64,000 bases of DNA from Liolophura sinensis. Taxonomy: Eukaryota; Mollusca; Polyplacophora; Chitonida; Chitonidae. A program made the position numbers and the translations under genes. The stretch's first letter is position 1; each line of letters starts with the position of its first letter. The notes under the pieces are model-generated. The model had not been told where the DNA came from. It worked only from the letters and a program-made list of their open reading frames with translations, and did not search any database. This document shows, in pieces, positions 34,764 to 47,900 of the stretch. The stretch covers positions 25,804,046 through 25,868,045 of the forward strand of contig NC_088307.1 of NCBI RefSeq assembly GCF_032854445.1, read 5' to 3'.

Positions 34764-37700
34764 GTAAGTTTGATATTTCCTCCGAGGTTGAGATCTTTTC
34801 GTTAGTTCATTGTACTTGTTGTTGTCAATGACAGAAAATGTCAACGAGTGCCAGTAACAACGATGCTGTTGGCTGTCGTTGTTGTTGTTGTACGGAATGA
34901 GAAGACGGGTTCTTCCACATGCAGCTCTGTCATGGCATCGTCATATCAAGTCTTTTTTTTTCCCCAACAGTCATACAGCCTTGACAGTTATGCACCTATG
35001 GCGTAGGTCATGATGCTTGTCTTATTTGTTAGAAACCCTTGCCTTGATGCAGAGCTTTTCCTTCCTTGTTTAGTTGTTGTCATACTCGTAGATTAGAAAA
35101 CATCCAAAATTTTGGGATTCTTGAAATCTTGTGCCTGTATCATTACATATACCTGCATGATTTCTTTTCATTCACCATTTGTGGGATTTGTGAGGATTAG
35201 GGTCCTATTAACGTGTTTATTTCCACGTGCCTTTTGACGTCATTTTTTGTCCCCCGTAGTCACATGCTTTTACTGATTTTTCATTGGTTAAAAATGATTG
35301 GGGAGGCGTTCAGTTTACATAACAAAAAACAGCAGTAAATGAATTAAGATGTTCTTCACTCTAGTCTCTGTCAGCCAGGAGTGTTCTGCACTTAACTGGT
35401 TGCGGTTCACACATTTCTGATGGCAGCAACCTGCTGACAGTCGTGGGTTTCCTCCCACCATAATGCTGGCCGCCGCCGCTGCCGTATAAATGAAATATTG
35501 CTTATGGCATAAAACACCAATCAAATAACTCAAACATATTTCAGAAAGTTATCTCTTTAATCGTTTGTTTTGAAAGGCCCTAGATCTGAACTTCCTTCAG
35601 ACAGTGTGTCCAATGCTTATACCACTAGACTACTGTGGTTGTTGTGACAGAATGAGTCTTTCAGACTTTTTTGAGACATATGAACTTCGAAATACTCATA
35701 TACTTATTTGTGTGTGTGACATGCTTTTGTCATGTGGAATGAATGAATGAATGAATATGGCATTATGGCACATCGGCAATATTTCAGCCACATCGTGGAG
35801 ATACGTCAAGTAGATTCATGGGAGGAAACCCTGCTCGATCAGATATACCTAATGGCAAAGATCGTGTAGTTCCAAGTTTTTTTTTTACTCAACTGCAAAG
35901 ATTTATGTCACAACTACCATGTGTTTCAACCAAGTGAAGACACAGGTAAGGGATGATAAAGTTGGGGAAATTGTTGACATGGTTGATGAGGGTCAACATT
36001 TTTGAGGGTTTTCTTTTAAGCTGCATGTAATAATAACGTTTTCTCCAGTTGTTTTACAAGACATGTGGAGGTGGTTACATGCCTTGACCTCAGAGACTGA
36101 CATGTGCAGTCTGATGATAATGGTTAAACTTTAGATTGTCTACCACAGCTCACCAAACTCTGTTGTGTCTCTTTTTTTCCCCTCCATTAGGAAGTCAGCA
36201 GTTCACAGGCATCCTCATCACAAGCAGCATCCCAATACAGTCAGGCTGATGTTGATCGGCGGGTATGATTTACAGATACTTTTCGCTGTTTAAATCTCTC
36301 AGATGGACTGAAGTGTTCTTCATTGATTCACAGTGTGATTATAAATTGTAGCATAAGACGACAGTATAGATGGTAACATTGTACCACTTCAGAGGCCTAA
36401 TGGTCGGAGCATCCACATCCGAGTCGGGGAAACCCTGGGATCAAATCCGGGTTGGGCTCATTCCTTAACCTTTAAAAATGGTACCTCTTGCTGCCTCTCT
36501 TGGCACTCAACACTGGGAGGTTAGAACGAGGAAACAGGACTGGTTGGTCTCGTGTCAGGATAATTTGACAGGGTGAAGTTTATGCCTGGTGCCTTCAGCA
36601 TGATACTCCAGTGGCGACAGCATGGACTCACCCTGCCACAGGAAGACACAATATATGTAGACATACATGAACATAATGATTCCTTGTCATCATATGACCG
36701 AAAAATTGTTAAGTGCAATGTTAAACCCAAGCATTCATACATACATGCCACAACTATGTAATGGCAGAGGGGCCTGGCATGCTCACATTTTTTGTATAAG
36801 GCGCTGCTCACTGCAACTTTCAAGCACTTGATCAATGATCATGTTTGTTTGAATCCATCTCGAGCTGTTTTAAATAATTGGCAGATTTAGGTGAAGAGGT
36901 TTGCTGGCTGTTGTTATGTAAGGGAAACATTCTTGAGTGATGTATAAAAACAATCAAATACTGTAATTCTTCAATCTTTTTGCATATTTGCAAGATGTAT
37001 GTTCAGGCATATTCTGTGTAGATTGATATGCTGTAGTTTTGTGCTCCAACATCAAATGTGCATAAATGTCACTGAAAGTTGCTCTTTCACATGTGAAAAG
37101 TTGAGGAATTAGAGTAAACACATATCAGTTAACATTGCATGATTTCTCTGTGAGATAGCCCTCCAAAATTTGGTACAAACATTCTTGCCGTCCCTAAAAA
37201 ATTCTTTCTTGGTGTGGCGGGGTGGGGGGGGGGGGGGGGGCGTGTGGTGGGGTTGAATGGAGGGGAGGGAGAGAATTAGGCGGTAGAGAATTGTTCTTTT
37301 GTTTTTTTTTTCATTGAAAAAATAAATAAGTATTTTAGAGGAGCAGTGAGTGAAAAGGTGTCATTTGGTGGACTCTTGTTTCTCCAAAAATACATGTATT
37401 TAAGATACAGGTTCCAGATTTCGTATGCACAGTTTCCTTATTTTGAACATGGAGGCATTAGTTTTTACACTCTTGATTTTTACAGATTTTAAAACAAAAA
37501 AAAAAGTTCAAACAAAAATGAAAATATATGAATTTAATGACTAAAAAGCTCTTCTGTAAAAATTCAGGGGAGCTTGTTTTGATTTTATTCACCTGCTGAT
37601 TTCCTTCATCTCACCTTGTATATTTTGTTGCAGGTCAGTGATTTGGTGAAGTTTTTACTTATCATGGATCAGAAGAAGCTGCCTATAAAGAAACAAGGTA

Positions 37701-38944
37701 AATATTGCCCTATACAAAGCTCAAACAACCTTATTCACATGAAAAAATATCCTGTGTTAGCGACTTTTTAGAATGCCGTTTACAATGTTCACCTAACTGT
37801 TCTGATGTCAAAAGTATAAACTTTTCTTTGCTTTCATTCTGATTTCCACACAGTACACATTTGCAGAACATAAAAAAAAGATACTAAAATAAAATGATAT
37901 GATGTACATTTATAAGAAGAAAAAAAATTCTTGAATTTCAATCAGTGTACATATTGATAGACTAATCTTACCTCCATTGGAGAAGAGTGATTATTTGGTT
38001 TGCAGACCTCTCAGATCAACACATGTTGGCAAGTGAAAGTGATAAAGTTGAAGTGACAGCATTGAAGTCCTGCATTTGTCAGTAATTTTTCAGGTGTAAT
38101 AAAATATGTGAACAGTAGTCGTGCATTTTTTCTGAAAAAATTTTCAGCATCCAAAATTATGTTCTGAAGTCAGGCATTTTTCTATAATTTTCAGTTAATA
38201 TGTCCTTACTAAAGTCATGCCTATGTCTTGTAATTATATTCAGATATCAACAAACATGTTCTGAAGGAGCTAAGTCGAGCTGGCCCTGTTGTACTGGACA
38301 AAGCGAAGTTTCTATTACGGGATGTAAGTACCTATTATATGTCAGAGCCTTAGCTTCAAACAAAAAGAGGCAGGGTTGTGTTTTTCCAAAAGGGGTACAT
38401 TTTAGCTTTGAGGGGCTGTTTTCTGCTTGCATCTATAATAATGAATGTGATTAATAAATATGCTAAAAATAGCCTACTCAACACTGTACTATGCATTTGT
38501 ATACTGTAATCCTTCTAATTTTCAGGACGTATTAATTGGAAGTGCTTAAAGCAGAAAATTGCAAATATCAGTTTTGCAGACAAGTAAGAGACTGTCCCCA
38601 TAAATTGTCCCGGTGTAAATGATGTAAAGGAATCAAAACGATTCCCTGTATCAGTAATACTGTCAGTGTGTAGTGATACGTTGAAACATGGTTGTGTAAA
38701 CCGGCGATCGGTAAAGAGTCTACACAACAAACAAATCCAAAGAGACAACAGCAACAGTGATTCCACTCATGAAAACTTTCCAAAAAAAAAAAAAAAAACC
38801 TCAAGTTTTGCACTTACATATTTTCACGATATTCCCGAGTCTACTGATACCCAAAATATAGGCCTAAATATGTGGTCCGACATATATGCCAGAAACTCAT
38901 ACAGGCCTTGCCTACACCGTACAAGTACATGTGTGGCGGGACAG

Positions 38945-38975
<31 letters not shown>

Positions 38976-41900
38976 TATGGATTATGCAGTTCTTCGCAAT
39001 CCTAAATTTACTGCAGACATTATTAGGACAGGCTGTCATGATGTATCGGAAATTGAGGGATACCTCCTTGATCCTCACACCTAACAGGGATGCAGGTGCC
39101 ACATGAAATGTATGTGGTTTCTGTGTGATGGATGACAGGTATGCTCACATTTTCCCTCAAGGTGGGGAATCTGACATGACTTCCATTTGTTTTGTAAAAT
39201 AGTTTGTAAAGTTAAATAATATTCGGTGAATTGATGTCCTCCCAGTGAGCCTCCTCACTCTCCCTATTTTTGAGAATGGGCTGTCATATTGATGTCATTC
39301 TCCCAACAGAGCCTCTTCTGTGTTCGGGCACCATTGTTTTACCCTCGCAGGAGTTTTTCAAAAACTTTATTCACGTGAAAGGCAGCATTATGCATTGATG
39401 AAACGGCAATTCTTCGAATTCCAGTCACACATAGACCTCATGTAAGAGATGCTATGGACAAGCAGTCGGTAAATCCGAGACACGCCGGGGTTCCCTGTCA
39501 ATCATGCTACATAACTATCGACTCATTGGATACATAACATTTTGTCCAACCAATTAACTAAAAGCTAATTAAAAAAAAAGAGCAAGACCAAAACTGATTT
39601 TTAGACTAATTTGGTATTTAATTTAGTGCGTTGTCAGCATGGTCAATACCGTGGGGAGGTATCCTGCCAGTTGTGCCAGCAGGACTGCTTTCAGCAGGCC
39701 TGCTCCCTCTTCGGCTGTTTCCAGTGATCGGCTTCAAGGAATAAACTGAACAAAACCCGTTAAACCACCACGACAACCTATGTTGTAGACATTGTAGAGA
39801 TACAATGTAGAAGTACACTTAGCTTAGGGCTACTTAACACTATAAGTACGTTTCATGAAAACGCTCAGTTGGTCAGTGCGCTAGCGCAGTGCAATGACCC
39901 AGGAGTCTCCCACCAATGCGGTCGCTGTGAGTTCAAGTCCGACTCATGCTGGCTTCCTCCCCGGCCGTAAGTGGGAAGGTCTGTCAGCAACCTGCGGATG
40001 GTCGTGGGTTTCCCCCGGGCTCTGCCCGGTTTCCACCCACCATAATGCCGGCCGCTGTCGTATAAGTGAAATATTCTTGAGTATGACATAAAACACCAAT
40101 CAAATAAATAAATAAATTCATGAACCCGACCTCTGGTGAATAAAGCTGATAGCAACATTAAAGTCCAAGAAAGCACCTATTTTTAGAACATGTACAGTGT
40201 AGTCATGACGTGAAAAACGTTAGCTTTAACTGAATTACATTGGAGTCGTCAATTTTAGTTCTCTGAGTTAAACAAGAGGGGAGCTGATAGGTTTTCACCT
40301 CGTCTGTGAGTCTGTTGGCCTGTCTGTCTGTTCCATGTTATGTTTTCCACATTTTTGGGGGATTATTGTTTAAGATTTTGAATTGAAACTTTGCTCATGT
40401 GTTTAGCATAGCATGATACAGAATGCAGTTTGAATTTCAAAAAAGACCAGTCAATTTCAGGGTGGATATAGCCACACCAAAAGTAAAAATGGGGGTAGAA
40501 TATTCTGTCAACTGGTTAAGTTCTTCCAGATTTTTCCTGTGAAGACCTGACAACCTGTAGAGGATAATGTTTTGCTTATCAATACTTTTCAGATTGCCTA
40601 TTTTTTAACAGTTTCGATTACGCTGTTCCTCTTCATTTGACAGGAGTGTTTGCCCCATTATGTAGTAAAGCTCTCTCATCCAAAGTGTAACCATGGTAAC
40701 CAAGCGTTTTGCATTGACAGGTGTTCGGGATTGAGCTGGTGGAGTTGGAAGACAAACAGAAGGGAAATTACATTTTGGTGAATTCCTTAGAAACAGACGC
40801 AACAAATCCTCACCTGCAGTGGTAAGAAAGAGAAAATAGGTGTGCCAATATTCAACAGCTATTTAGATTTTCATTTGATGTGCATGTATCTCTCATAGTG
40901 ACATTTTGTTCATTAAAATCAATCTGTTTGATTCTTGGCATGTCAAAGATTTAAGTGAACTTATTATAACTTGCAACATTTTTTATGTTCAGTAGGTAAG
41001 GTTTAAAGGTCTTAATATTTTAACACTCCAGTTTCAAGAGAAGCCAGGCAAAAAAGTTTAAAATGATATGAAGAAAACCATATCATGCTGTAATGTGGAA
41101 GAGAACTAGCTCCATCATGTCCATGGTTGAAAAGGATGTAAAATGAATATAACAGAAGAGTCCACAAAAACAACAGGTTCAGGGTTTTCTGACATAGTTA
41201 CCTGATGTGATGTGTTAATATTCACATTGCTGTAGTAACATCAGGGGTATTATTTGAAAGTACATGTACGTTGTCATTTATTCATCAGCTATACATCAGC
41301 TATGGATAACATCATGTGCTCTTTCTTATTGTCACACCATGAAAAACAGTGAACAACAAACAAAAAACTATCCTCTTAGGCTTCAAATACAATAACAGTT
41401 TTAATGTGCAGCAAGTTTGTAATACACATGATTTAGTAAAGCAGCCCAGATTACGGGAACCTTTTACGGGAACCTTTAGTAAAGCAGCCCAGATTACGGG
41501 AACCTTTTACGGGAACCTTTAGTAAAGCAGCCCAGATTACGGGAACCTTTTACGGGAACCTTTAGTAAAGCAGCCCAGATTACGGGAACCTTTTATGGGA
41601 ACCTTTAGTAAAGCAGCCCCAGATTATGGGAACCTTTTAACCTCTCTGTAACTCACAAAGTTACAATTCAAGAAAGACCTTATCTGAAGTGCGTTCACAG
41701 GGTAAACATTCAAATGAAAATAGATCAGGCTGCATTTCATACTCTGCGTCCACACTCTGTGACCATTCGATTTCTACAAGTCTTAGGTTGGCTGTTTAGG
41801 TCTTTTCCCACCCTTCATCAAAAATAACTAAGAGTATTCTATTTGTTATCTTTTCTTTAAGGCCTTTAAGGGACAAACTTTAGGTGAAATATTGTATTTT

Positions 41901-44900
41901 ATTTTGTTTAGGTGTGTGTAGATCTGATCTTTTGAGTGGTTTGTGCAGCCTTTGTTCTGTGAGTGGTTTGTGCAGCCCTAATTTTATGAGTAGTTTGTTC
42001 GGCCTTAATTCTGTGAGTAGTTTGTGCGGCCTTAATTCTGTGAGTAGTTTGTGCAACCTTTATTCTCTGAGTAGTTTGTGTAGCCTTAATCCTGTGAATA
42101 GCTTGTGCAGCCTTTGTTCTGTGAGTAGTTTCTGCAGCCTTTATTCTGTGAGTAGTTTGTGCGGCCTTAACTCTATGAGTGGTTTGTGCGACCTTAATTC
42201 TCTCAGTAGTTTGTGTAGCCTTAATCCTGTGAGTAGTTTGTGCGGCTTTAATTCTCTTAGTAGTTTGTACGTCTTTGATGCTGTGAGAAGTTTGTGTAGC
42301 CTTTATTCTGTGAGTGGTTTGTGCGGCTGTAATTCTGTGAGTAGTTTGTGCAGCCTTAATTCTGCGAGTAGTTTGTGCAGCCTTTATTCTGTGAGTATTT
42401 GTGCGACCTTAATTCTGCGAGTAGTTTGTGCAGCCTTTATTCTGTGAGTAGTTTGTGCGACCTTAATTCTCTGAGTAGTTTGTGTAGCCTTAATCCTGTG
42501 AGTAGCTTGTGCAGCCTTTGTTCTGTGAATAGTTTGTGCAGCCTTTATGCTGTGAGTAGTTTGTATGGCTTTAATGCTGTGAGTAGTTTGTGCGACCTTA
42601 ATTCTCTGAGTAGCTTGTGGGGCCTTAATCCTGTGAGAGGTTTGTCCAGCCTTAATCCTGTGAGTAGTTTGTGCAGCCTTAATTCTGTGAGTAAATTTTG
42701 CGGTCTTAATTCTGTGAGTGTAGTTTGTGGAGCCTTAACTCTGTGAGTAGTTTGTGGAGCCTTTATTCTGTGAGTAGTTTGTGGAGCCTTTATTCTGTGA
42801 GTAGTTTGTGCAGCCTTTATTCTGTGAGTAGTTTGTGCAGCCTTAATTCTGTAGTTTGTGTGGCCTTAATTCTGTGAGTAGTTTGTGCAGCCTTTGTTCT
42901 GTGAGTAGTTTGTGCGGCCTTAACTCTGTGAGTAGTTTGTGCGACCTTAACTCTGTGTGTAGTTTGTGCGGCCTTAACTCTGTGAGTAGTTTGTGCGGCC
43001 TTAACTCTGTGAGGAGTTTGTGCGGGCCTTAACTCTCAGTGAGGAGTTTGTGCGGCCTTAACTCTGTGAGGAGTTTGTGCGGCCTTAACTCTGTGTATAG
43101 TTTTGTGCGGCCTTAACTCTGTGAGTAGTTTGTGCGGCCTTAACTCTGTCAGTAGTTTGTGCGGCCTTAACCCTTGAGTAGTTTGTGCGGCCCTAACTCT
43201 GTGAGTAGTTTGTGCGGCCCTAACTCTGTGAGTAGTTTGTGCGGCCTTAACTCTGTGAGTAGTTTGTGCGGCCTTAACTCTGTGAGTAGTTTGTGTGGCC
43301 TCAACTCTGTGAGTAGTTTGTGCAAGCCTTAACTCTGTGAGTAGTTTGTGTGGCCTTAACTCTGTGAGTAGTTTGTGTGGCCTTAATTCTGTGAGTAGTT
43401 TGTGCGGCCTTAACTCTGTGAGTAGTTTGTGTGGCCTTAACTCTGTGAGTAGTTTGTGCGGCCTTAACTCTGTGAGTAGTTTGTGTGGCCTCAACTCTGT
43501 GAATAGCTTGTGCAGCCTTAACTCTGTGAGTAGTTTGTGGAACCTTAACTCTGTGAGTAGTTTGTGCGGCCTCAACTCTGTGAGTAGTTTGTGCAGCCTT
43601 AACTCTGTGAGTAGTTTGTGGAACCTTAACTCTGTGTGTAGTTTTGTGCGGCCTTAACTCTGTGTGTAGTTTTGTGCGGCCTTAACTCTGTGAGTAGTTT
43701 TGTGCGGCCTTAACTCTGTGAGTAGTTTGTGCGGCCTTAACTCTGTGTGTAGTTTGTGCGGCCTTAACTCTGTGAGTAGTTTGTGCGGCCTTAACTCTGT
43801 GAGGAGTTTGTGCGGCCTTAACTCTGTTAGGAGTTTGTGCGGCCTTAACTCTGTGTATAGTTTGTGCGGCCCTTAACTCTATGAGTGGTTTGTGCGACCT
43901 TAATTCTCTCAGTAGTTTGTGTAGCCTTAATCCTGTGAGTAGTTTGTGCGGCTTTAATTCTCTTAGTAGTTTGTACGTCTTTGATGCTGTGAGAAGTTTG
44001 GTGTAGCCTTTATTCTGTGAGTGGTTTGTGCGGCTGTAATTCTGTGAGTAGTTTGTGCAGCCTTAATTCTGCGAGTAGTTTGTGCAGCCTTTATTCTGTG
44101 AGTAGTTTGTGCGACCTTAATTCTGCGAGTAGTTTGTGCAGCCTTTATTCTGTGAGTAGTTTGTGCGACCCTTAATTCTCTGAGTAGTTTGTGTAGCCTT
44201 AATCCTGTGAGTAGCTTGTGCAGCCTTTGTTCTGTGAATAGTTTGTGCAGCCTTTATGCTGTGAGTAGTTTGTATGGCTTTAATGCTGTGAGTAGTTTGT
44301 GCGACCTTAATTCTCTGAGTAGCTTGTGGGGCCTTAATCCTGTGAGAGGTTTGTCCAGCTTAATCCTGTGAGTAGTTTGTGCAGCCTTAATTCTGTGAGT
44401 AAATTTTGCGGTCTTAATTCTGTGAGTAGTTTGTGGAGCCTTAACCTCTGTGAGTAGTTTGTGGGAGCCTTTATTCTGTGAGTAGTTTGTGGAGCCTTTA
44501 ATTCTGTGAGTAGTTTGTGCAGCCTTTATCTGTGAGTAGTTTGTGCAGCCTTAATTCTGTAGTTTGTGTGGCCTTAATTCTGTGAGTAGTTTGTGCAGCC
44601 TTTGTTCTGTGAGTAGTTTGTGCGGCCTTAACTCTGTGAGTAGTTTGTGCGACCTTAACTCTGTGTGTAGTTTGTGCGGCCTTAACTCTGTGAGTAGTTT
44701 GTGCGGCCTTAACTCTGTGAGGAGTTTGTGCGGCCTTAACTCTGTGAGGAGTTTGTGCGGCCTTAACTCTGTGTATAGTTTGTGTGGCCTCAACTCTGTG
44801 AGTAGTTTGTGCGGCCTTAACTCTGTGAGTAGTTTGTGCGGCCTTAACTCTGTGAGTAGTTTGTGCGGCCTTAACTCTGTGAGTAGTTTGTGCGGCCTTA

Positions 44901-47900
44901 ACCCTTGAGTAGTTTGTGCGGCCCTAACTCTGTGAGTAGTTTGTGCGGCCCTAACTCTGTGAGTAGTTTGTGCGGCCTTAACTCTGTGAGTAGTTCGTCC
45001 GGCCTTAACTCTGTGAGTAGTTTGTGCGGCCTTAACTCTGTGAGTAGTTTGTGTGGCCTCAACTCTGTGAGTAGTTTGTGCGGCCTTAACTCTGTGAGTA
45101 GTTTGTGTGGCCTTAACTCTGTGAGTAGTTTGTGCGGCCTTAATTCTGTGAGTAGTTTGTGCGGCCTTAACTCTGTGAGTAGTTTGTGCGGCCTTAACTC
45201 TGTGAGTAGTTTGTGCGGCCCTAACTCTGTGAGTAGTTTGTGCGGCCCTAACTCTGTGAGTAGTTTGTGCGGCCTTAACTCTGTGAGTAGTTTGTGCGGC
45301 CTTAACTTTGTGAGTAGTTTGTGCGGCCTTAACTCTGTGAGTAGTTTGTGTGGCCTCAACTCTGTGAGTAGTTTGTGCAGCCTTAACTCTGTGAGTAGTT
45401 TGTGTGGCCTTAACTCTGTGAGTAGTTTGTGCGGCCTTAATTCTGTGAGTAGTTTGTGCGGCCTTAACTCTGTGAGTAGTTTGTGCGGCCTTAACTCTGT
45501 GAGTAGTTTGTGCGGCCTTAACTCTGTGAGTAGTTTGTGTGGCCTCAACTCTGTGAATAGCTTGTGCAGCCTTAACTCTGTGAGTAGTTTGTGGAACCTT
45601 AACTCTGTGAGTAGTTTGTGCGGCCTCAACTCTGTGAGTAGTTTGTGCAGCCTTAACTCTGTGAGTAGTTTGTGGAACCTTAACTCTGTGTGTAGTTTGT
45701 GCGGCCTTAACTCTGTGTGTAGTTTGTGCGGCCTTAACTCTGTGAGTAGTTTGTGCGGCCTTAACTCTGTGAGGAGTTCGTGCAGCCTTAACTCTGTGAG
45801 TAGTTTGTGCAGCCTTAACTCTGTGAGTAGTTTGTGCAGCCTTAACTCTGTGAATAGCTTGTGCGGCCTTAACTCTGTGAGTAGTTTGTGCGGCCTTAAC
45901 TCTGTGTGTAGTTTGTGCGGCCTTAATTCTGTGAGTAGTTTGTGCGGCCTTAACTCTGTTAGGAGTTTGTGCAGCCTTAACTCTGTGAGTAGTTTGTGCA
46001 GCCTTAACTCTGTGAGTAGTTTGTGCAGCCTTAACTCTGTGAGTAGTTTGTGCAGCCTTTGTTCTGTGAGTAGTTTGTGCGGCCTTAACTCTGTGAGTAG
46101 TTTGTGCAGCCTTAACTCTGTGAGTAGTTTGTGCAGCCTTAACTCTGTGAGTAGTTTGTGCAGCCTTTGTTCTGTGAGTAGTTTGTGCAGCCTTAACTCT
46201 GTGAGTAGTTTGTGCGGCCTTAACTCTGTGAGTAGTTTGTGCGGCCTTAACTCTGTGTATAGTTTGTGCGGCCTTAATTCTGTGAAAGGTTTGTCCAGCC
46301 TTTATCCTGAGAGTGGTTTGTGCGGCCGTAATTCTGTGAGTGGTTTGTGCGGCCTCAGCTCTTTGAGTAGTTTGTGCAGCGTTATTCCCATTGAAGCTCA
46401 CTTGTAATGTGGCAGTAGACTGTGGTTTAGCCTGGGCATTCCACTTCACCATCTTCATCCACCCACAAAACAGAGCTTTTTTTTCAGCTTGTCCATTAGC
46501 TACATAAATCTAATAAGATAAATATTCTGTTCATTGTTGCAGGCCTGGAGAAGATAACGCAAAATTTGGCCTTATTATTGTGATCCTCAGTCTCATCTTC
46601 ATGAATGGAAATGTAATCTCTGACGGTGAGAGATAACCTTTAGGGTCATTTTATAATCTCGTCTCCACAGGCATAGCTAATGTCATACACTGAGCGTCGG
46701 TGTCCAACAACAGTGAAAGCAATGTTAGGGATGGTACATTTATCTCAAAAGTACTCCATGTACATGTATTGAGCTCAGGTAAAGCACAATAATACCAGGG
46801 CGGGGGTGGGGGTGGGGGTGGTGGTGGTGGTGGTGGTGGTGGAGGTCGATGTTGGTGCTCTGTGTTGGGTTAATCACTGTATATTACAAACTTCACTACT
46901 TAGTGTCTTTTGTGTAATGTTTTGTATAATGTTAAGGTAATTGTTACAGGTGGTATCTGCATGTGTTGAGCTCAGATTTTTCATTCATGTCAAGAACAAC
47001 AACATGAGTGGAATTTACCATTTTGTGTTAATTAATGGACAAATTAACAAGTTCATGAAATTCACATATTTTCTGTATTAGAACCCATGTTAAGTCCTTT
47101 ATCTACCGAGCAGGCCTGTGATGATGAAGTGATCTTAGAACTAGATCTTAGCCAAAGTTTAAAAAATCATTAAAAAAGGTATGTTTCTTTCCATCATTTT
47201 ACCTGAAATTTGTTGTACAGTAACTTACACAAAGCTTACCTTGTCAAACAATATTTAGACCTTGTTATATTTAGACATTGTTTAAGTGGTTTGAAATTTT
47301 GGCTGAAGCCTAGGATCGCTTCGTGATTCCAGAGCTGCTCAATAGATAAAGAACTTTTGTAGCCGTGTGTTACCTACGGGCATGCTCTTTGGTAGCCTTT
47401 CTACCACATCTAGAGTTAAGGTCTGGCAGCAACCTGTGGATGGTCAATGGTTTCCCCCAGGCTCTGCCCGGTTTCCTCCCACCATAATGCTGGTCCTCGT
47501 CGTATAAGTGAAATATTCTTGGGTACAATAACCTAAAACAGCAGTCAAATAAAGAAACCAAGTCTTAAGTTTTTTTAAGGTTTTTTTCAGTGATAAGTGA
47601 TAAGATGTACTCATGTTAACGCATTCCTAATTCCTCAGCCTTTTTTTGCTAATGTAAGAGAAACTTTCAGTGTGATTTATGTACTTTTTAAATTTGATTT
47701 TGGAGACAACAATCTTGGCTTTGTTGGTCAGTTTCAGGGCTTCGCAATAAGTATAACTTCCTCAGTCTACTCAGTAGAATGTCCTCAGAATGTCATAGAA
47801 TAAGCATTTTGCAAACATGTGAAGTGGTTGAATTAAAACATAGTTTTACGTACGAGTATGAATGCAATCCCCTTGTTGACGACATTCATGTGGCCCCATG

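Noticed and set aside
38666-39106. 146-codon plus-strand frame in intron 4
   Set aside because: Runs through an A tract and a TA microsatellite, has no family motif, and lies within the intron of a well-supported gene.
44551-46458. 635-codon minus-strand frame and 500-codon plus-strand frame with nine-residue repeats
   Set aside because: They are the 27-bp minisatellite read in stop-free frames. Both strands are open, there is no non-repeat domain, and the array lies in an intron of a real gene.
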